A stretch of DNA of 64,000 nt from Wolfiporia cocos (taxonomy: Eukaryota > Basidiomycota > Agaricomycetes > Polyporales > Phaeolaceae). Shown piece by piece: positions 54,113 through 63,637 of this stretch (its first letter is position 1; each line of letters begins with the position of its first letter). Below the pieces are notes generated by a model. The model was given only the letters and a program-made list of their open reading frames with translations, searched no databases and was not told where the DNA came from. Location: the NCBI GenBank assembly GCA_029448655.1, contig JACCLO010000004.1, positions 5,022,001 to 5,086,000 on the forward strand. Direction: 5' to 3'. The translations under genes were made by a program, and so were the position numbers.

Positions 54113-56110
54113 ATGTCTTCCACCTCCTCCGTTAGCACCCCCCTCGCCCCCCGCAAGATGCGCCTCCGCTCAGAAGGCCCGGTGACACCGGTAGCTGGTC
54201 CCTCGGGAACCCAGCAACTGGTGACGCTGGAGCACCTAAGTGAGGGAGAAGAAGAGGAAGAGGAAGGAGAAGAGGAAATGCCGGAGTTCGCTCCCCCGCA
54301 AAGGGAATCTCCGACCAATCCCATGGGTACACGCCCAGGCTCCCCCATTGCCGGATACCCACCGGCTCGTCGAACTCGCCCTATCGGGCCCGCCACCACA
54401 CTGGAAATGGAATTTTCGGGTCCGACACGACAGACCAATGTCGCTGTCGAGAACAACCTCAAGGCGTACCTTCCTGAGGAGGAACATCACAAGGTGGATG
54501 GGTCCATACATGGGCCAATCATCGATGCCGCCGTACAACGAAGTGCGGCCATAAGCCATGACACCACCGACACCCTAGGTCGAATGGTGCACGCCCGCCT
54601 GGAGCGTATCCATGAACGAATCGATTCCCTGGTTGGGCAATCCAGGGCAATCGAACAGAAGGCCCAAGACGAACTACACGAAGCGGTCAATTCGGTCCGG
54701 AACGAGGTATTGTCCACCATGGTGGACCTCGGCAAGGAACTCCGACAGGAGTACACCGCCAAGCTCTCCGAAATGGAGAAGCAGCTCCGAAAGGACTACC
54801 GGTCCCGGCTGGACGACCTCGAGGATGCGTTCGCAGAACGCATGGAGAAGGTTGACGAGGAACTCCGGAGGATCCGCAAGAATCCCTCCGTTCCCAACCC
54901 TCCCGGCGTCCGCACGCCTCCGGAAGAACCCGCACCGGCCCCCGGCAATGCTCAAGCCCGTGCAGCCGAGGCCGCTGCCGCCGCACAAGCTGCAGCCGCT
55001 GCTGCAGCAGCCGTCGCCCCGCAGATTCCAGGTCTGCCTCAAAACCTGAAAATCCCCCCTCCCCCCGAATTCTCTGGGTCATCTGGAAAGGTGACTGCGC
55101 AGGAATGGGTGGAGAAGATGGGCCTGTACTTCGGTACGCTCAGGGTCTACGATGACCATGACCGTATCACCACGGCCCTCTTCCGCGTCACAGGGGACGC
55201 ATACAAGTTTTTCTCGCCTCTCATCAAGAAGGCAGGAAACGGTGAACCTCTCGGCACCTGGGAGGACTTCACCAAATCCGTAATGGTGCAATATGGGAAG
55301 ATGACGGATAAGGAGATCGCGAAGAAGGAAATTCGCGGCTACTACGGCACGAAGGGCAAGGAACTGGCAGAATCGAACTATTTCAATTACTGCGAACGGT
55401 TCCGCACCCTCGGCCGACTCTCCGAAACCGCCAACGAGACTCTGGTGTGGGAATTCACCGAGACTCTCCCTGAAAAGGTCAAGGACACCTTAAACGTCCT
55501 CGGCAAAACCCCGTTCTTCAAGGCACCCACCGACATCGAGCCTCTGATCGACTTCGCTCTAGAAATGTATCAGACATCTTACCCTGACAAGATCAAGGGC
55601 TCGATCTTCGAGAGGGCCGGCAAGAAGGACTCGGCACCTGCCGAAAAGAAGGAGACGTCCTCCGCTTCTGCAAAGAAGTCGGAGAAAAAGAAGGACAAGG
55701 GAAAGGCGCCCGCCAAAGCCCCCGCCGACACCGCCAATGCCGTCTGCACCTACTGCAAGCAGACGGGACACTATTTCAACAAGTGTCCTAAGCTTGCCGC
55801 GGACAAGGCTGCGGGAACGTTCGTGCCTGCCGCTCAGCGGGCCGAACAACAAAGGGCGAAGGATGCAGCTGCCGCGTCTGGAAAGACCACGGCTGCTCCT
55901 TCGGGTAGTGGAAAGGGACAGGCTTCTGGCAAGAAGCCGTACTCGGCGCCCCCCGCGGATGGCAAGACGTATCGTGCCCGAACGATCTGGGAAGAAGTGA
56001 CAGCTGACTCAAGCTCAGCAGGACCCTCGGCCCCCGCCACCACCGTCGCCAATGTCGGGACCATCTCGGTTCCCCTCGCCCCAACCACACGTCTCGAAGA
56101 CGTTCTGTGA
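54113..56110 (+). CDS. gag: Gag of the intact element
   Basis: 665 codons. N-terminal acidic/Pro-rich part, a long coiled coil (about 175-260, ending EKVDEELRRIRKN), an Ala-rich linker, then a capsid-like region (about 310-500: PPPPEFSGSSGKVTAQEWVE, WEDFTKSVMVQYG). A Lys-rich stretch and a single zinc knuckle CTYCKQTGHYFNKC (residues 545-558, CX2CX4HX4C) follow. The stop TGA at 56108 lies 59 bp into the pol ORF. Confidence 0.92.
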   Translation: MSSTSSVSTPLAPRKMRLRSEGPVTPVAGPSGTQQLVTLEHLSEGEEEEEEGEEEMPEFAPPQRESPTNPMGTRPGSPIAGYPPARRTRPIGPATTLEMEFSGPTRQTNVAVENNLKAYLPEEEHHKVDGSIHGPIIDAAVQRSAAISHDTTDTLGRMVHARLERIHERIDSLVGQSRAIEQKAQDELHEAVNSVRNEVLSTMVDLGKELRQEYTAKLSEMEKQLRKDYRSRLDDLEDAFAERMEKVDEELRRIRKNPSVPNPPGVRTPPEEPAPAPGNAQARAAEAAAAAQAAAAAAAAVAPQIPGLPQNLKIPPPPEFSGSSGKVTAQEWVEKMGLYFGTLRVYDDHDRITTALFRVTGDAYKFFSPLIKKAGNGEPLGTWEDFTKSVMVQYGKMTDKEIAKKEIRGYYGTKGKELAESNYFNYCERFRTLGRLSETANETLVWEFTETLPEKVKDTLNVLGKTPFFKAPTDIEPLIDFALEMYQTSYPDKIKGSIFERAGKKDSAPAEKKETSSASAKKSEKKKDKGKAPAKAPADTANAVCTYCKQTGHYFNKCPKLAADKAAGTFVPAAQRAEQQRAKDAAAASGKTTAAPSGSGKGQASGKKPYSAPPADGKTYRARTIWEEVTADSSSAGPSAPATTVANVGTISVPLAPTTRLEDVL

Positions 56111-59100
56111 AGAACACACCAGCCCCGCAGCGGCTGGGAGTGTACAGCGCCCCGAAGAAGCGCACCTCTACGAAGAGGCTTCACAGAGACCCCTTATCTT
56201 GTGGGAAGATAAGGCGGTCGTACGTCACCCGGTATCCCATCTCGGTATATTCGGTAACTCGGCAATGGACTTTGCCCGGAGGACAAGGACACTAGCTACA
56301 CGTGCCCCTCCTGTACAATACTTTTATCCTGATCCGCTCGCGCTGAAGTTTTTCACTTTGTATAATGTACATGGAAACGATTCTCGAGACGACAATAAAT
56401 CGTTCTCTATCGAAGTGGAACTGTGGGTATATGGAAAGAAAGTCAACGCCATGGCATTAATCGACACCGGTGCATCAATAAGCGTCATTGATAAGAAACT
56501 CGTCCACGAGGAAAAGTTAGTCACTCAGAAACTACCTTCGCCTCTCGAGATTCGTAACGCCGACGGTACCTCTAATACCGCCGGTAATATCAATATGGCA
56601 GTAAAAGCTTATATGGTGCACGAGGAACACAAGTCCACCGAATTCTTGTACGTAATGGACGTACAGAATGCGGATGTGATCCTCGGATATGATTGGTTCC
56701 TGAAACACAACCCGGACTTCAATTGGCCGGAAGGAACCTTCACATATCGGTGTACGGAAAAATGCAAACATGGCAAACGGGTTTCGATTTCTGAGGAAGA
56801 GGACGAAATCGAACCCCGCAACATCTATCAGATCATCAATGACTTTCCAATAGATTTTCTCGGCTTAGAGGAGCCGGAGAATCCCTTTGTCGCTTGGGTG
56901 AACACCCTTGACGAAGGAACGGAACTCCTTATCAATGCCATTCAGTCGATAACGGAGAAGTCGGATGATGAATTCCTGACAGATGCGGATCTCCAGAAAT
57001 GGAAATCCTTGGTTCCGGAGGAATACCAGGAGTTTGGTCCCACGGTATTTTCTCAACGCGCATCCGAAAGGATGCCCGAACGGAAACCATACGACCACGC
57101 CATCGACTTCCCCGATGACGCGATACTACCGCCCCCGAGTAAGGCATACAAGATGTCTCCTCAGGAAGCGAACTCGCTAGATCAGTGGATTCAGGAAGAG
57201 TTACGGAAGGGCTACATCCGACACTCGAAATCTCCGATCGCGAGTCCGGTCTTCTTCGTCCATAAAAAAGACGGCGGAGCCCGAATGGTAGTCGATTACC
57301 GAAAAGTAAACGACTTGACCATTAAAAACAGGTACCCTCTCCCACGCATAGACGAGCTTATCGATAAGCTTAGCCAGGCTTCGATATTTACGAAGCTCGA
57401 CTTACGTTGGGGTTACAACAACGTAAGAATCAAGGAGGGAGATGAATGGAAGACCGCATTCATTACGCCTAACGGCCTTTACGAAGCTGTAGTCATGTAC
57501 TTCGGTTTTTGTAATGCACCCAGCACGTTCCAACACATGATGAACGATATTCTAGGTGACCTTATCAGAGAAGGAAAGGTCATTGTCTACCTAGACGACA
57601 TCCTTGTGTTCGGAAACGACCTGTTGGAACACCGTCGTATTGTCAAGCAAGTATTACAAATCTTGCAAGACAACGACTTGTTCGCGAAGCCTGAAAAGTG
57701 CTTCTTCGAAAGAAGCAGTATTGAATACCTGGGAATGATCATTTCCAAAGGAAAAGTCGAAATGGACCCTAAGAAGGTAGCCGGTGTCATGGACTGGCCT
57801 ACACCTGCCAAGGTGAAGGACGTCCAAGCCTTTGTTGGCTTCGCCAACTACTACCGTCGGTTCATTAAAGACTTCTCCAAAGTGGTTAAGCCGTTAACCG
57901 AACTGTCCAAGAAAAACACGCAATGGAACTGGGGACCCGAACAAGCGGAAGCCTTCCAAACTCTCAAGGAAGCTTTCACATCGGCTCCAATACTCCGGAT
58001 CCCAGATCAGGAGTCCCCGTTCCGCGTGGAAGCGGATTCTTCCGATTACGCAACTGGTGCAGTGCTATCACAATACTCTTCGGAGGATAAGCTCTGGCAC
58101 CCGGTAGCCTTTTACTCGAAATCTCTATCAGCACCCGAAAGGAACTATGAGATTTACGATAAGGAGTTGCTCGCAATCATCCGCGCTCTAGAGGAATGGA
58201 GACATTACCTCGAGGGACATCCACATAAATTCGAAGTATGGTCGGATCATCTCAATCTGACATATTTCAAATCGGCACAACGGCTAACCCGGAGACAGGC
58301 ACGTTGGAGTCTTTACCTGACAAGGTTCAACTTCACCATGTGCCACAAACCCGGTAAAACAATGCTCACGGCTGACCCTCTGTCACGGAGGCCAGACCAT
58401 GAAGAGGGGGTGGAACTCGACAATCGCGATCAAATTTTGCTGAAACCGGAATACTTTACGGTTAGGGCGCTAGAAGCGTCACAGCAGGAGATACAATCAG
58501 GCGACGAGGACCTTCTCCGACAAATCCGACAAGCCCTCATGGACGATCAAATTACCAAGGATTACCAGGAACTACTGAAAAGTGGTCCCAAGGAATTCGG
58601 TAAGGATCTCCAGGAATGGAACATGGAGGCCGGATTACTCCTCAGACGAGGAAAAGTGTACGTTCCAAAAGAGCCTAAAGAATTGCGCACGAAGATTCTG
58701 GAGTTACATCATGACCATGTGACTGCCGGACACTTCGGACGATGGAAGACCTATGAACTTCTATCACGTAATTACTGGTGGCCTGGAATGACCACGATGG
58801 TGAAGCAATACGTGGAAGGTTGTGACACATGTCAACGCATGAAGAACCACAACCAGACCCCGTACGGACCCCTGCAACCGCTCCCAGTTCCGGAAGCACC
58901 TTGGGACACCGTCACAATTGACCTTATCGTCCACCTACCGCCCAGCGGCGAATTGAAACAATTCAATGCTATTATGGTAATAGTGGACCGGCTTACCAAG
59001 CGAGCGCACTTCATTCCCACATCAGACAAGATAACGGCGAAAGAATTAGCGAACCTCCTATACCTTCGGATCTATCCGAACCACGGACTTCCGAAACAAA

Positions 59101-60587
59101 TCATTTCGGATAGAGGCCCGCAATTCGCAGCTGCCTTGTTTAAGGGATGGTGTGAACAATTGGGAATCCAACGGTCAATGACAACTGCCTATCACCCGCA
59201 AGCGGATGGCCAGACGGAGAGAGTTAACCAAATCCTGGAACAATATCTTAGATGTTACATCGATGTTATTCAGAAGGATAACTGGTCATGGTTTCTCCCT
59301 ACGGCCGAATTCGCGTACAACAACGCGGCTAGTGAGACAACAAAGAATAGTCCATTCTTTGTCGAACTAGGAAGGCATCCCAACGCAGGACCTACGAATT
59401 TACGTCCAACACCATACACGGACCTAAATGTCATTGCTTACGAACGATGGTCAGCACAAGAACAAGCTAAGGCAGCAATGAAACTGGCTGCTGAACGCTG
59501 GTCTTGGTACTACGATCAACACAAGCGCTCGGTACCGTTTAAAGTCGGCGACAAAGTACTCGTTGACGCCCGTAGCTGGCAAGACTCCGAAAGAAGTCTT
59601 AGTCCACGCTATTTGGGACCATTTAAGATAATTGAACAATTATCTCCGGTCACCTTTAGGGTACACATGGACGATCAATACAGGGCTTACCACCCCGTAT
59701 TTCACGCTTCCAAGTTGGTCATGTACAAGGACCCGGTGCATCAGAAAAAACCAGAGCCTCAACCAGAAATGGTCGACGGCGAGGAATTATGGGAAGTCGA
59801 GAAGATCTTAGATCATCGTCTCCGCGCAGGAAGAGTTGAATACAGAATCCGATGGAAGGGATTCGGTATCAATGACGACTCCTGGGTACGCGAAGCGGAT
59901 CTCGACTCGGCATACGACATTTTGCAGGAATACAAGGCTTCACACCCTATTCCAATGCAGGATGTCCCCCTCAGGCGCTCAGCTAGAAGGAAAGAAGCAG
60001 TTCACGTCTTCGACCCTGACAGCGACGACTGGGAAGCCGATGAATGCACGTGGCCAGACGACTGGCCGCAGTATCGCGAAGAATTTGCGAAGGATCCTAA
60101 GCAGCGCATGGTTAGACACCCCGACGGGGGATGGATGTCAGCTGACATTAACCAAAATGCGGACTTGAAAATCGTAGTCGGTGAAGGCGGCCGAATGCCG
60201 GAAAAAGGAACCAAGGACTCAGTTGGATTTGACCTGTACACCGCAACAGGCGACGTTCTGCCAGCTCACGGGCAGACAGAATACAACACCAAACTGAAAA
60301 TCCAGGTACCTTTCGGCACTTACGGACGTATCGCCCCCCGCTCTAGTCTTGCCCGCAAAGGCATAGACGTAATGGGCGGCGTTATCGATCACGATTATCA
60401 AGGCGAAGTAATCATCATTCTCCGGAATCACTCCGACATATCCATCGATATTCGGGCCGGAGATAAGATTGCGCAGCTCATCTGCGAAGTTGCTAAGGAC
60501 CCGCACATTACGCTACACGGAAAATCTTACTTTGAAAAGATTAAATCCGAGCGCGGTACTGGTGGATTCGGCTCCACAGGAAAGTAA
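56052..60587 (+). CDS. pol: Pol: PR-RT-RNaseH-IN-chromodomain-dUTPase
   Basis: 1,511 codons, overlapping gag by 59 bp in the +1 frame, so probably made by +1 frameshifting. Protease ALIDTGASISVID (D138); RT with VIVYLDDILVF (D515, D516); RNase H start EADSSDYATGAVLSQ (D662); integrase with an HHCC zinc site (H886/H894 region to CDTC) and DDE residues D957, D1020, E1056 (35-residue D-E spacing). Chromodomain about 1244-1298 (ELWEVEKILDHR ... YRIRWKGF ... DSWV). C-terminal dUTPase about 1375-1511 with all five motifs: SVGFDLY (D1394), PRSSLARKG, GGVIDHDYQGEV (D1446), RAGDKIAQL, RGTGGFGSTG. The protein ends right after motif 5. dUTPase hydrolyses dUTP to dUMP and would limit uracil in the cDNA. 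Confidence 0.95.
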   Translation: MSGPSRFPSPQPHVSKTFCEEHTSPAAAGSVQRPEEAHLYEEASQRPLILWEDKAVVRHPVSHLGIFGNSAMDFARRTRTLATRAPPVQYFYPDPLALKFFTLYNVHGNDSRDDNKSFSIEVELWVYGKKVNAMALIDTGASISVIDKKLVHEEKLVTQKLPSPLEIRNADGTSNTAGNINMAVKAYMVHEEHKSTEFLYVMDVQNADVILGYDWFLKHNPDFNWPEGTFTYRCTEKCKHGKRVSISEEEDEIEPRNIYQIINDFPIDFLGLEEPENPFVAWVNTLDEGTELLINAIQSITEKSDDEFLTDADLQKWKSLVPEEYQEFGPTVFSQRASERMPERKPYDHAIDFPDDAILPPPSKAYKMSPQEANSLDQWIQEELRKGYIRHSKSPIASPVFFVHKKDGGARMVVDYRKVNDLTIKNRYPLPRIDELIDKLSQASIFTKLDLRWGYNNVRIKEGDEWKTAFITPNGLYEAVVMYFGFCNAPSTFQHMMNDILGDLIREGKVIVYLDDILVFGNDLLEHRRIVKQVLQILQDNDLFAKPEKCFFERSSIEYLGMIISKGKVEMDPKKVAGVMDWPTPAKVKDVQAFVGFANYYRRFIKDFSKVVKPLTELSKKNTQWNWGPEQAEAFQTLKEAFTSAPILRIPDQESPFRVEADSSDYATGAVLSQYSSEDKLWHPVAFYSKSLSAPERNYEIYDKELLAIIRALEEWRHYLEGHPHKFEVWSDHLNLTYFKSAQRLTRRQARWSLYLTRFNFTMCHKPGKTMLTADPLSRRPDHEEGVELDNRDQILLKPEYFTVRALEASQQEIQSGDEDLLRQIRQALMDDQITKDYQELLKSGPKEFGKDLQEWNMEAGLLLRRGKVYVPKEPKELRTKILELHHDHVTAGHFGRWKTYELLSRNYWWPGMTTMVKQYVEGCDTCQRMKNHNQTPYGPLQPLPVPEAPWDTVTIDLIVHLPPSGELKQFNAIMVIVDRLTKRAHFIPTSDKITAKELANLLYLRIYPNHGLPKQIISDRGPQFAAALFKGWCEQLGIQRSMTTAYHPQADGQTERVNQILEQYLRCYIDVIQKDNWSWFLPTAEFAYNNAASETTKNSPFFVELGRHPNAGPTNLRPTPYTDLNVIAYERWSAQEQAKAAMKLAAERWSWYYDQHKRSVPFKVGDKVLVDARSWQDSERSLSPRYLGPFKIIEQLSPVTFRVHMDDQYRAYHPVFHASKLVMYKDPVHQKKPEPQPEMVDGEELWEVEKILDHRLRAGRVEYRIRWKGFGINDDSWVREADLDSAYDILQEYKASHPIPMQDVPLRRSARRKEAVHVFDPDSDDWEADECTWPDDWPQYREEFAKDPKQRMVRHPDGGWMSADINQNADLKIVVGEGGRMPEKGTKDSVGFDLYTATGDVLPAHGQTEYNTKLKIQVPFGTYGRIAPRSSLARKGIDVMGGVIDHDYQGEVIIILRNHSDISIDIRAGDKIAQLICEVAKDPHITLHGKSYFEKIKSERGTGGFGSTGK

Positions 60588-60613
60588 TCGTTCCATTAGG
60601 GACAATGAAACCT

Positions 60614-60623
60614 GAAGAGGGGG
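60614..60623 (+). promoter_or_regulatory. Polypurine tract
   Basis: GAAGAGGGGG followed by TAA and then the 3' LTR. Element C has the matching arrangement AGGAGGGTAA before its 3' LTR. Confidence 0.85.
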
Positions 60624-60626
60624 TAA

Positions 60627-61325
60627 TGTCACAGATTTGGGACATGCCACTATTTTTCCCGTATTTTTACCTATTTATCTGGTATTTCTACGACCTTGTA
60701 GACATTTACGCTGCTAAGCGCCCGTCTACACGTACACGCAACCAAACAACGCGTACACAACGCGGTATACGTCCACTTGTCATAACAACACGTACATAAC
60801 ACGCTTGTACGCGTCAATGACTCAGCGGACTAACCTCCGGTGTCACGCGCCTTACTCATATCCCGATACCGGGCTATGTCAGTACAATTGGATAAGTGGC
60901 CCGCTCGTTATCACATGCCAATGACCTTACGATTACTCATATCCTGATACCGGAATATAATAATCACATGTATGGCTTACTAACGAAGCTACAGCCACTT
61001 CCACAACATGGACCTACGGTCCAAACAAACGATCTTACTAGTGCGGCCATTACCGGCGCACATGGTCTATTGTAGTTTACGACTTAACCATATTAGTTAT
61101 GTCTGCGCACAGACCACCTTCATGTTTGGCTCCCTTACCGGTAACCAAACAAAGCATGTATATAAGTAGGGCTATCACTGCGGATAAGCCTTAGATTTGT
61201 TCTCTGCATTCGCACAGTTACATATCATCTCTGCTTGCGCCCACTAGTCTCCTCACCAACCTTCTGCAACATCTTCAAGTCGCCTATAAGGTTATAGTGT
61301 GAGTCCCACAGTCTAGTCTGTGTCA
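60627..61325 (+). repeat. 3' LTR of the intact element (699 bp)
   Basis: Same length as the 5' LTR, with no difference found when read side by side. Followed by the duplication actat. Confidence 0.97.
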
Positions 61326-61454
61326 ACTATGTAACTACCGTAATGCATCATGTGCTACTAGTGACCATGTGAGCTAGTGACTACCCTATCTAATCTAACG
61401 ATCATATCTACTAGTCACCTGACACCACAAGGTGGCGTGCCACACTCTGTGACA

Positions 61455-61610
61455 GATGCTAGCACGGCACAAGAGGTTCAGGCAAGGAAAGGCCATGTAA
61501 AGGCTGTGGGGAGTGCACTCAAAGCCAGGAGAGGAGAGCCATGTTTGCAGGGGCATGTGGTAGGAGCAGGGGTGCAATCACATCGCCTGGCAGTCCTGCA
61601 GCAGAGTTAG
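61455..61610 (+). pseudogene. TE-associated protein, decayed (3' part)
   Basis: Resumes in the frame broken at 51050: the codons GAT GC- at 51046 and GAT GCT at 61455 coincide, giving DEIIDA joined to STAQEVQARKGHVKAVG. It ends in a TAG at about 61608. Confidence 0.6.
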
Positions 61611-61990
61611 TTGGTCGCAGCAGAACTCACCTGTGTAACGTATGATTGTGCGGAGCTTAGAAGGAATCAGGACTGTACTAAGATTGCTCACACAATGAAA
61701 TGCAGCAATTGCACGGAGATTGGAGAGGATATTTTGTCTTCCTTCATGCTGGCCAGGCTGATCAGCAGCATAAATGTCAGGACGAAATGTAGCGATTGCG
61801 CAGAGATTGAAGAAGATATTTTGTCTTTCTTCGTGCTGGCCAGGATGATCAGCAGCATAAAGGTCAGTGGTAATCCTTATGCTTGGATCATCAGGGGACT
61901 GTTCACATGATAAAATGTAGCGATTGTGTGGAGATTGGAGAAGATATTTTGTCTTTCTTCGTGCTGGCCAGGCTGTGGCCTTTGCGCTGG
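61611..61990 (+). repeat. 87-bp tandem repeat, coding-like
   Basis: A unit containing GGAGATTGGAGA(G/A)GATATTTTGTC starts at 61701 and 61788 (87 bp, 29 codons) and again at 61916 (128 bp later). The plus frame 61611-61910 contains two copies of KCS-C-EI-EDILS. No domain known. Confidence 0.6.
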
Positions 61991-63000
61991 TGAAGCTGAT
62001 CTGTGCATTCTCTCAAACATCCATGAATGGTAACTGATGTATGTATACTGCTATTGACTGCTGCATTAGACAGGATATTGTGATTCAGCAGGCTGAGGTA
62101 CAGGAATTCCATGCAGCTCAAGCTGCTGCATGAGATCTTGATTCCATGCCATAAGTGCAGCATTCTCACATCATAGAATGTCGTGGACATGCTGATCCTC
62201 ACTTCACAGTGTCTCCATTCTCTGAATCTCGGCCTCACATGCTTGCTGCAGAGCCCTCACTACACTCTCCTCCCACTCCAACAGTGCTCCCAGATCTCCA
62301 TATGCGACTGATGGGGGCTTGACCGTATGCTTGAGACTTGGCAAGGATGGCTGAGCCAGTAACAGAGACTTCTTCTCTACTTTTGAGCTAGGCACTGGAG
62401 GAACCGCTGTTGTTCTGTCAGACTCTGCTGCTGAGAAGCACCGCAACCATGCTCACATTCAAATGTGCCGGTGGCATCTGCAGATTGCAATGGGATTGCA
62501 ACCGATGTTGGTCCTGGTAAGCATCTGTTACAATATCAATGAGTACTGATTGCACAATATATGTACCATCTGCATCCCCCGTCAAATTATGGATATACTG
62601 AGAATCTGTAAGTTGACTGTCCAGAGCACCACCATGAAACAAGCTGTGATTAAAGTGCATGTCCAGATAAGGTAAATCAATACTACTGCCAGTTCCAATG
62701 CATGGGACATACTCACATTGATGTGAGCTGCAGCTTCTCGGTCTTCAATGCAGCCATACATTTGACACGGCCGACGACTCTATCCAGTACATTTTGCCTG
62801 TGAGTGTGGACATTGATTTCAGTCATGCAAGGTATATTGATCAACACACTGAAAATCCAATGGTGATTTCATCAGTGAAATCCATGTGTGCTGAACTTTC
62901 CTATCAGGGCTTGACTTCATGACTGGAGAACCTGATGAGCTGAGGGGAGGACAAAGGTTTGTTGATTGCATGTGACGTGTGAGCCACTGAGCAGACTTTG
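61991..63000. other. No gene assigned
   Basis: Minus ORFs at 62204-62446 and 62418-62660 lack recognisable domains. No LTR ends found. Confidence 0.4.
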
Positions 63001-63615
63001 CTCACCCACCTGTCCAAGATCTTACTGACTTCACCTTCGTGGAAGTCTGTCTCCATGGAAGGCACCTACATGTTCTCTCCTTTATCTCAATCTCAAGAGC
63101 CCCCCCTTCCTTCCCCTTTGTTGTCTCCAGAAGTCACCACTTTCGATGTGTTCACACAGCCGGTGACTCCGAGACAGTTATTTACGGGCTCACAGATCTC
63201 TCCTACACACAATGCTGATTCCTCTAAGGCTAGCTCATCCTCTACATTACCTGGGACTAGCCAACCTATTGTTAAGCCACTTCTAGTTGATCAGCTAGCC
63301 GATGATTTCAGACTTGAGCCGCAACAGCAGCAGAACCTGCACACTTTTGTTCAGATATGCTCTCCATATCACCATTAGGCCTTACTGAGTCACCTGTCAG
63401 CTGGGGTCAGTTGAGGGAGGTTTATCTCGACCTGATCTTGCGACGTGTTTGTACCTTCTCACCGTAATATTTGGTGATATCGCTGAGTGCTGCCAGTTAG
63501 CAAAAGAGGAAGAGGTTACTGATCTCAAGGCATTGTTGGCCAATCTGAAGATCCAACTTGACAGCAACTTCAGCCACACAAAAGAACAGCTGGTTATCAC
63601 AAGACTCACCTGAGG
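63001..63615 (+). pseudogene. Unrecognised ORF fragment
   Basis: The frame from 62998 reads a Ser/Pro-rich stretch then LVDQLADDFRLEPQQQQNLHTFVQ and stops at 63376. A following segment (about 63480-63610) reads DIAECCQLAKEEEVTDLKAL then LANLKIQLDSNF, likely a coiled coil of the same decayed protein in another frame. Possibly the N-terminus of a transposon protein. Confidence 0.4.
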
Positions 63616-63637
63616 GTGAGGGACCCTAAACGTCTAC

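Larger units (their letters stand above)
51324..61325 (+). mobile_element. Intact Ty3/gypsy chromovirus with dUTPase (10,002 bp)
   Basis: Two LTRs of 699 bp that I find identical by eye, TG...CA ends, and a perfect 5-bp duplication actat (51319-51323 and 61326-61330). It has a self-complementary primer-binding site, polypurine tract, an extra 5' ORF, gag, and pol with protease, RT, RNase H, integrase, chromodomain and dUTPase, all without stops. Identical LTRs mean a very recent insertion. It landed inside solo LTR I4, which sits in a decayed gene: three nested layers. The PR-RT-RH-IN order puts it in Ty3/gypsy; the chromodomain makes it a chromovirus. Confidence 0.97.
51051..61454 (-). mobile_element. 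Solo LTR I4 (397 bp net), split by the intact element
   Basis: The minus strand starts TGTCACAGAGTGTGG (at 61454) and ends GCACTGTGACA (51051); perfect duplication gatgc (51046-51050 and 61455-61459). The two parts are 51051-51323 and 61331-61454. Inverted copy of I3. Hairpin at 51214-51240. Confidence 0.9.

Noticed and set aside
54085..56184. Long minus-strand and alternate-frame ORFs overlapping gag (for example 55788-56165)
   Set aside because: They are shadows of the codon-biased, GC-rich gag frame. The sense frame has a coiled coil, a capsid-like region and a zinc knuckle.
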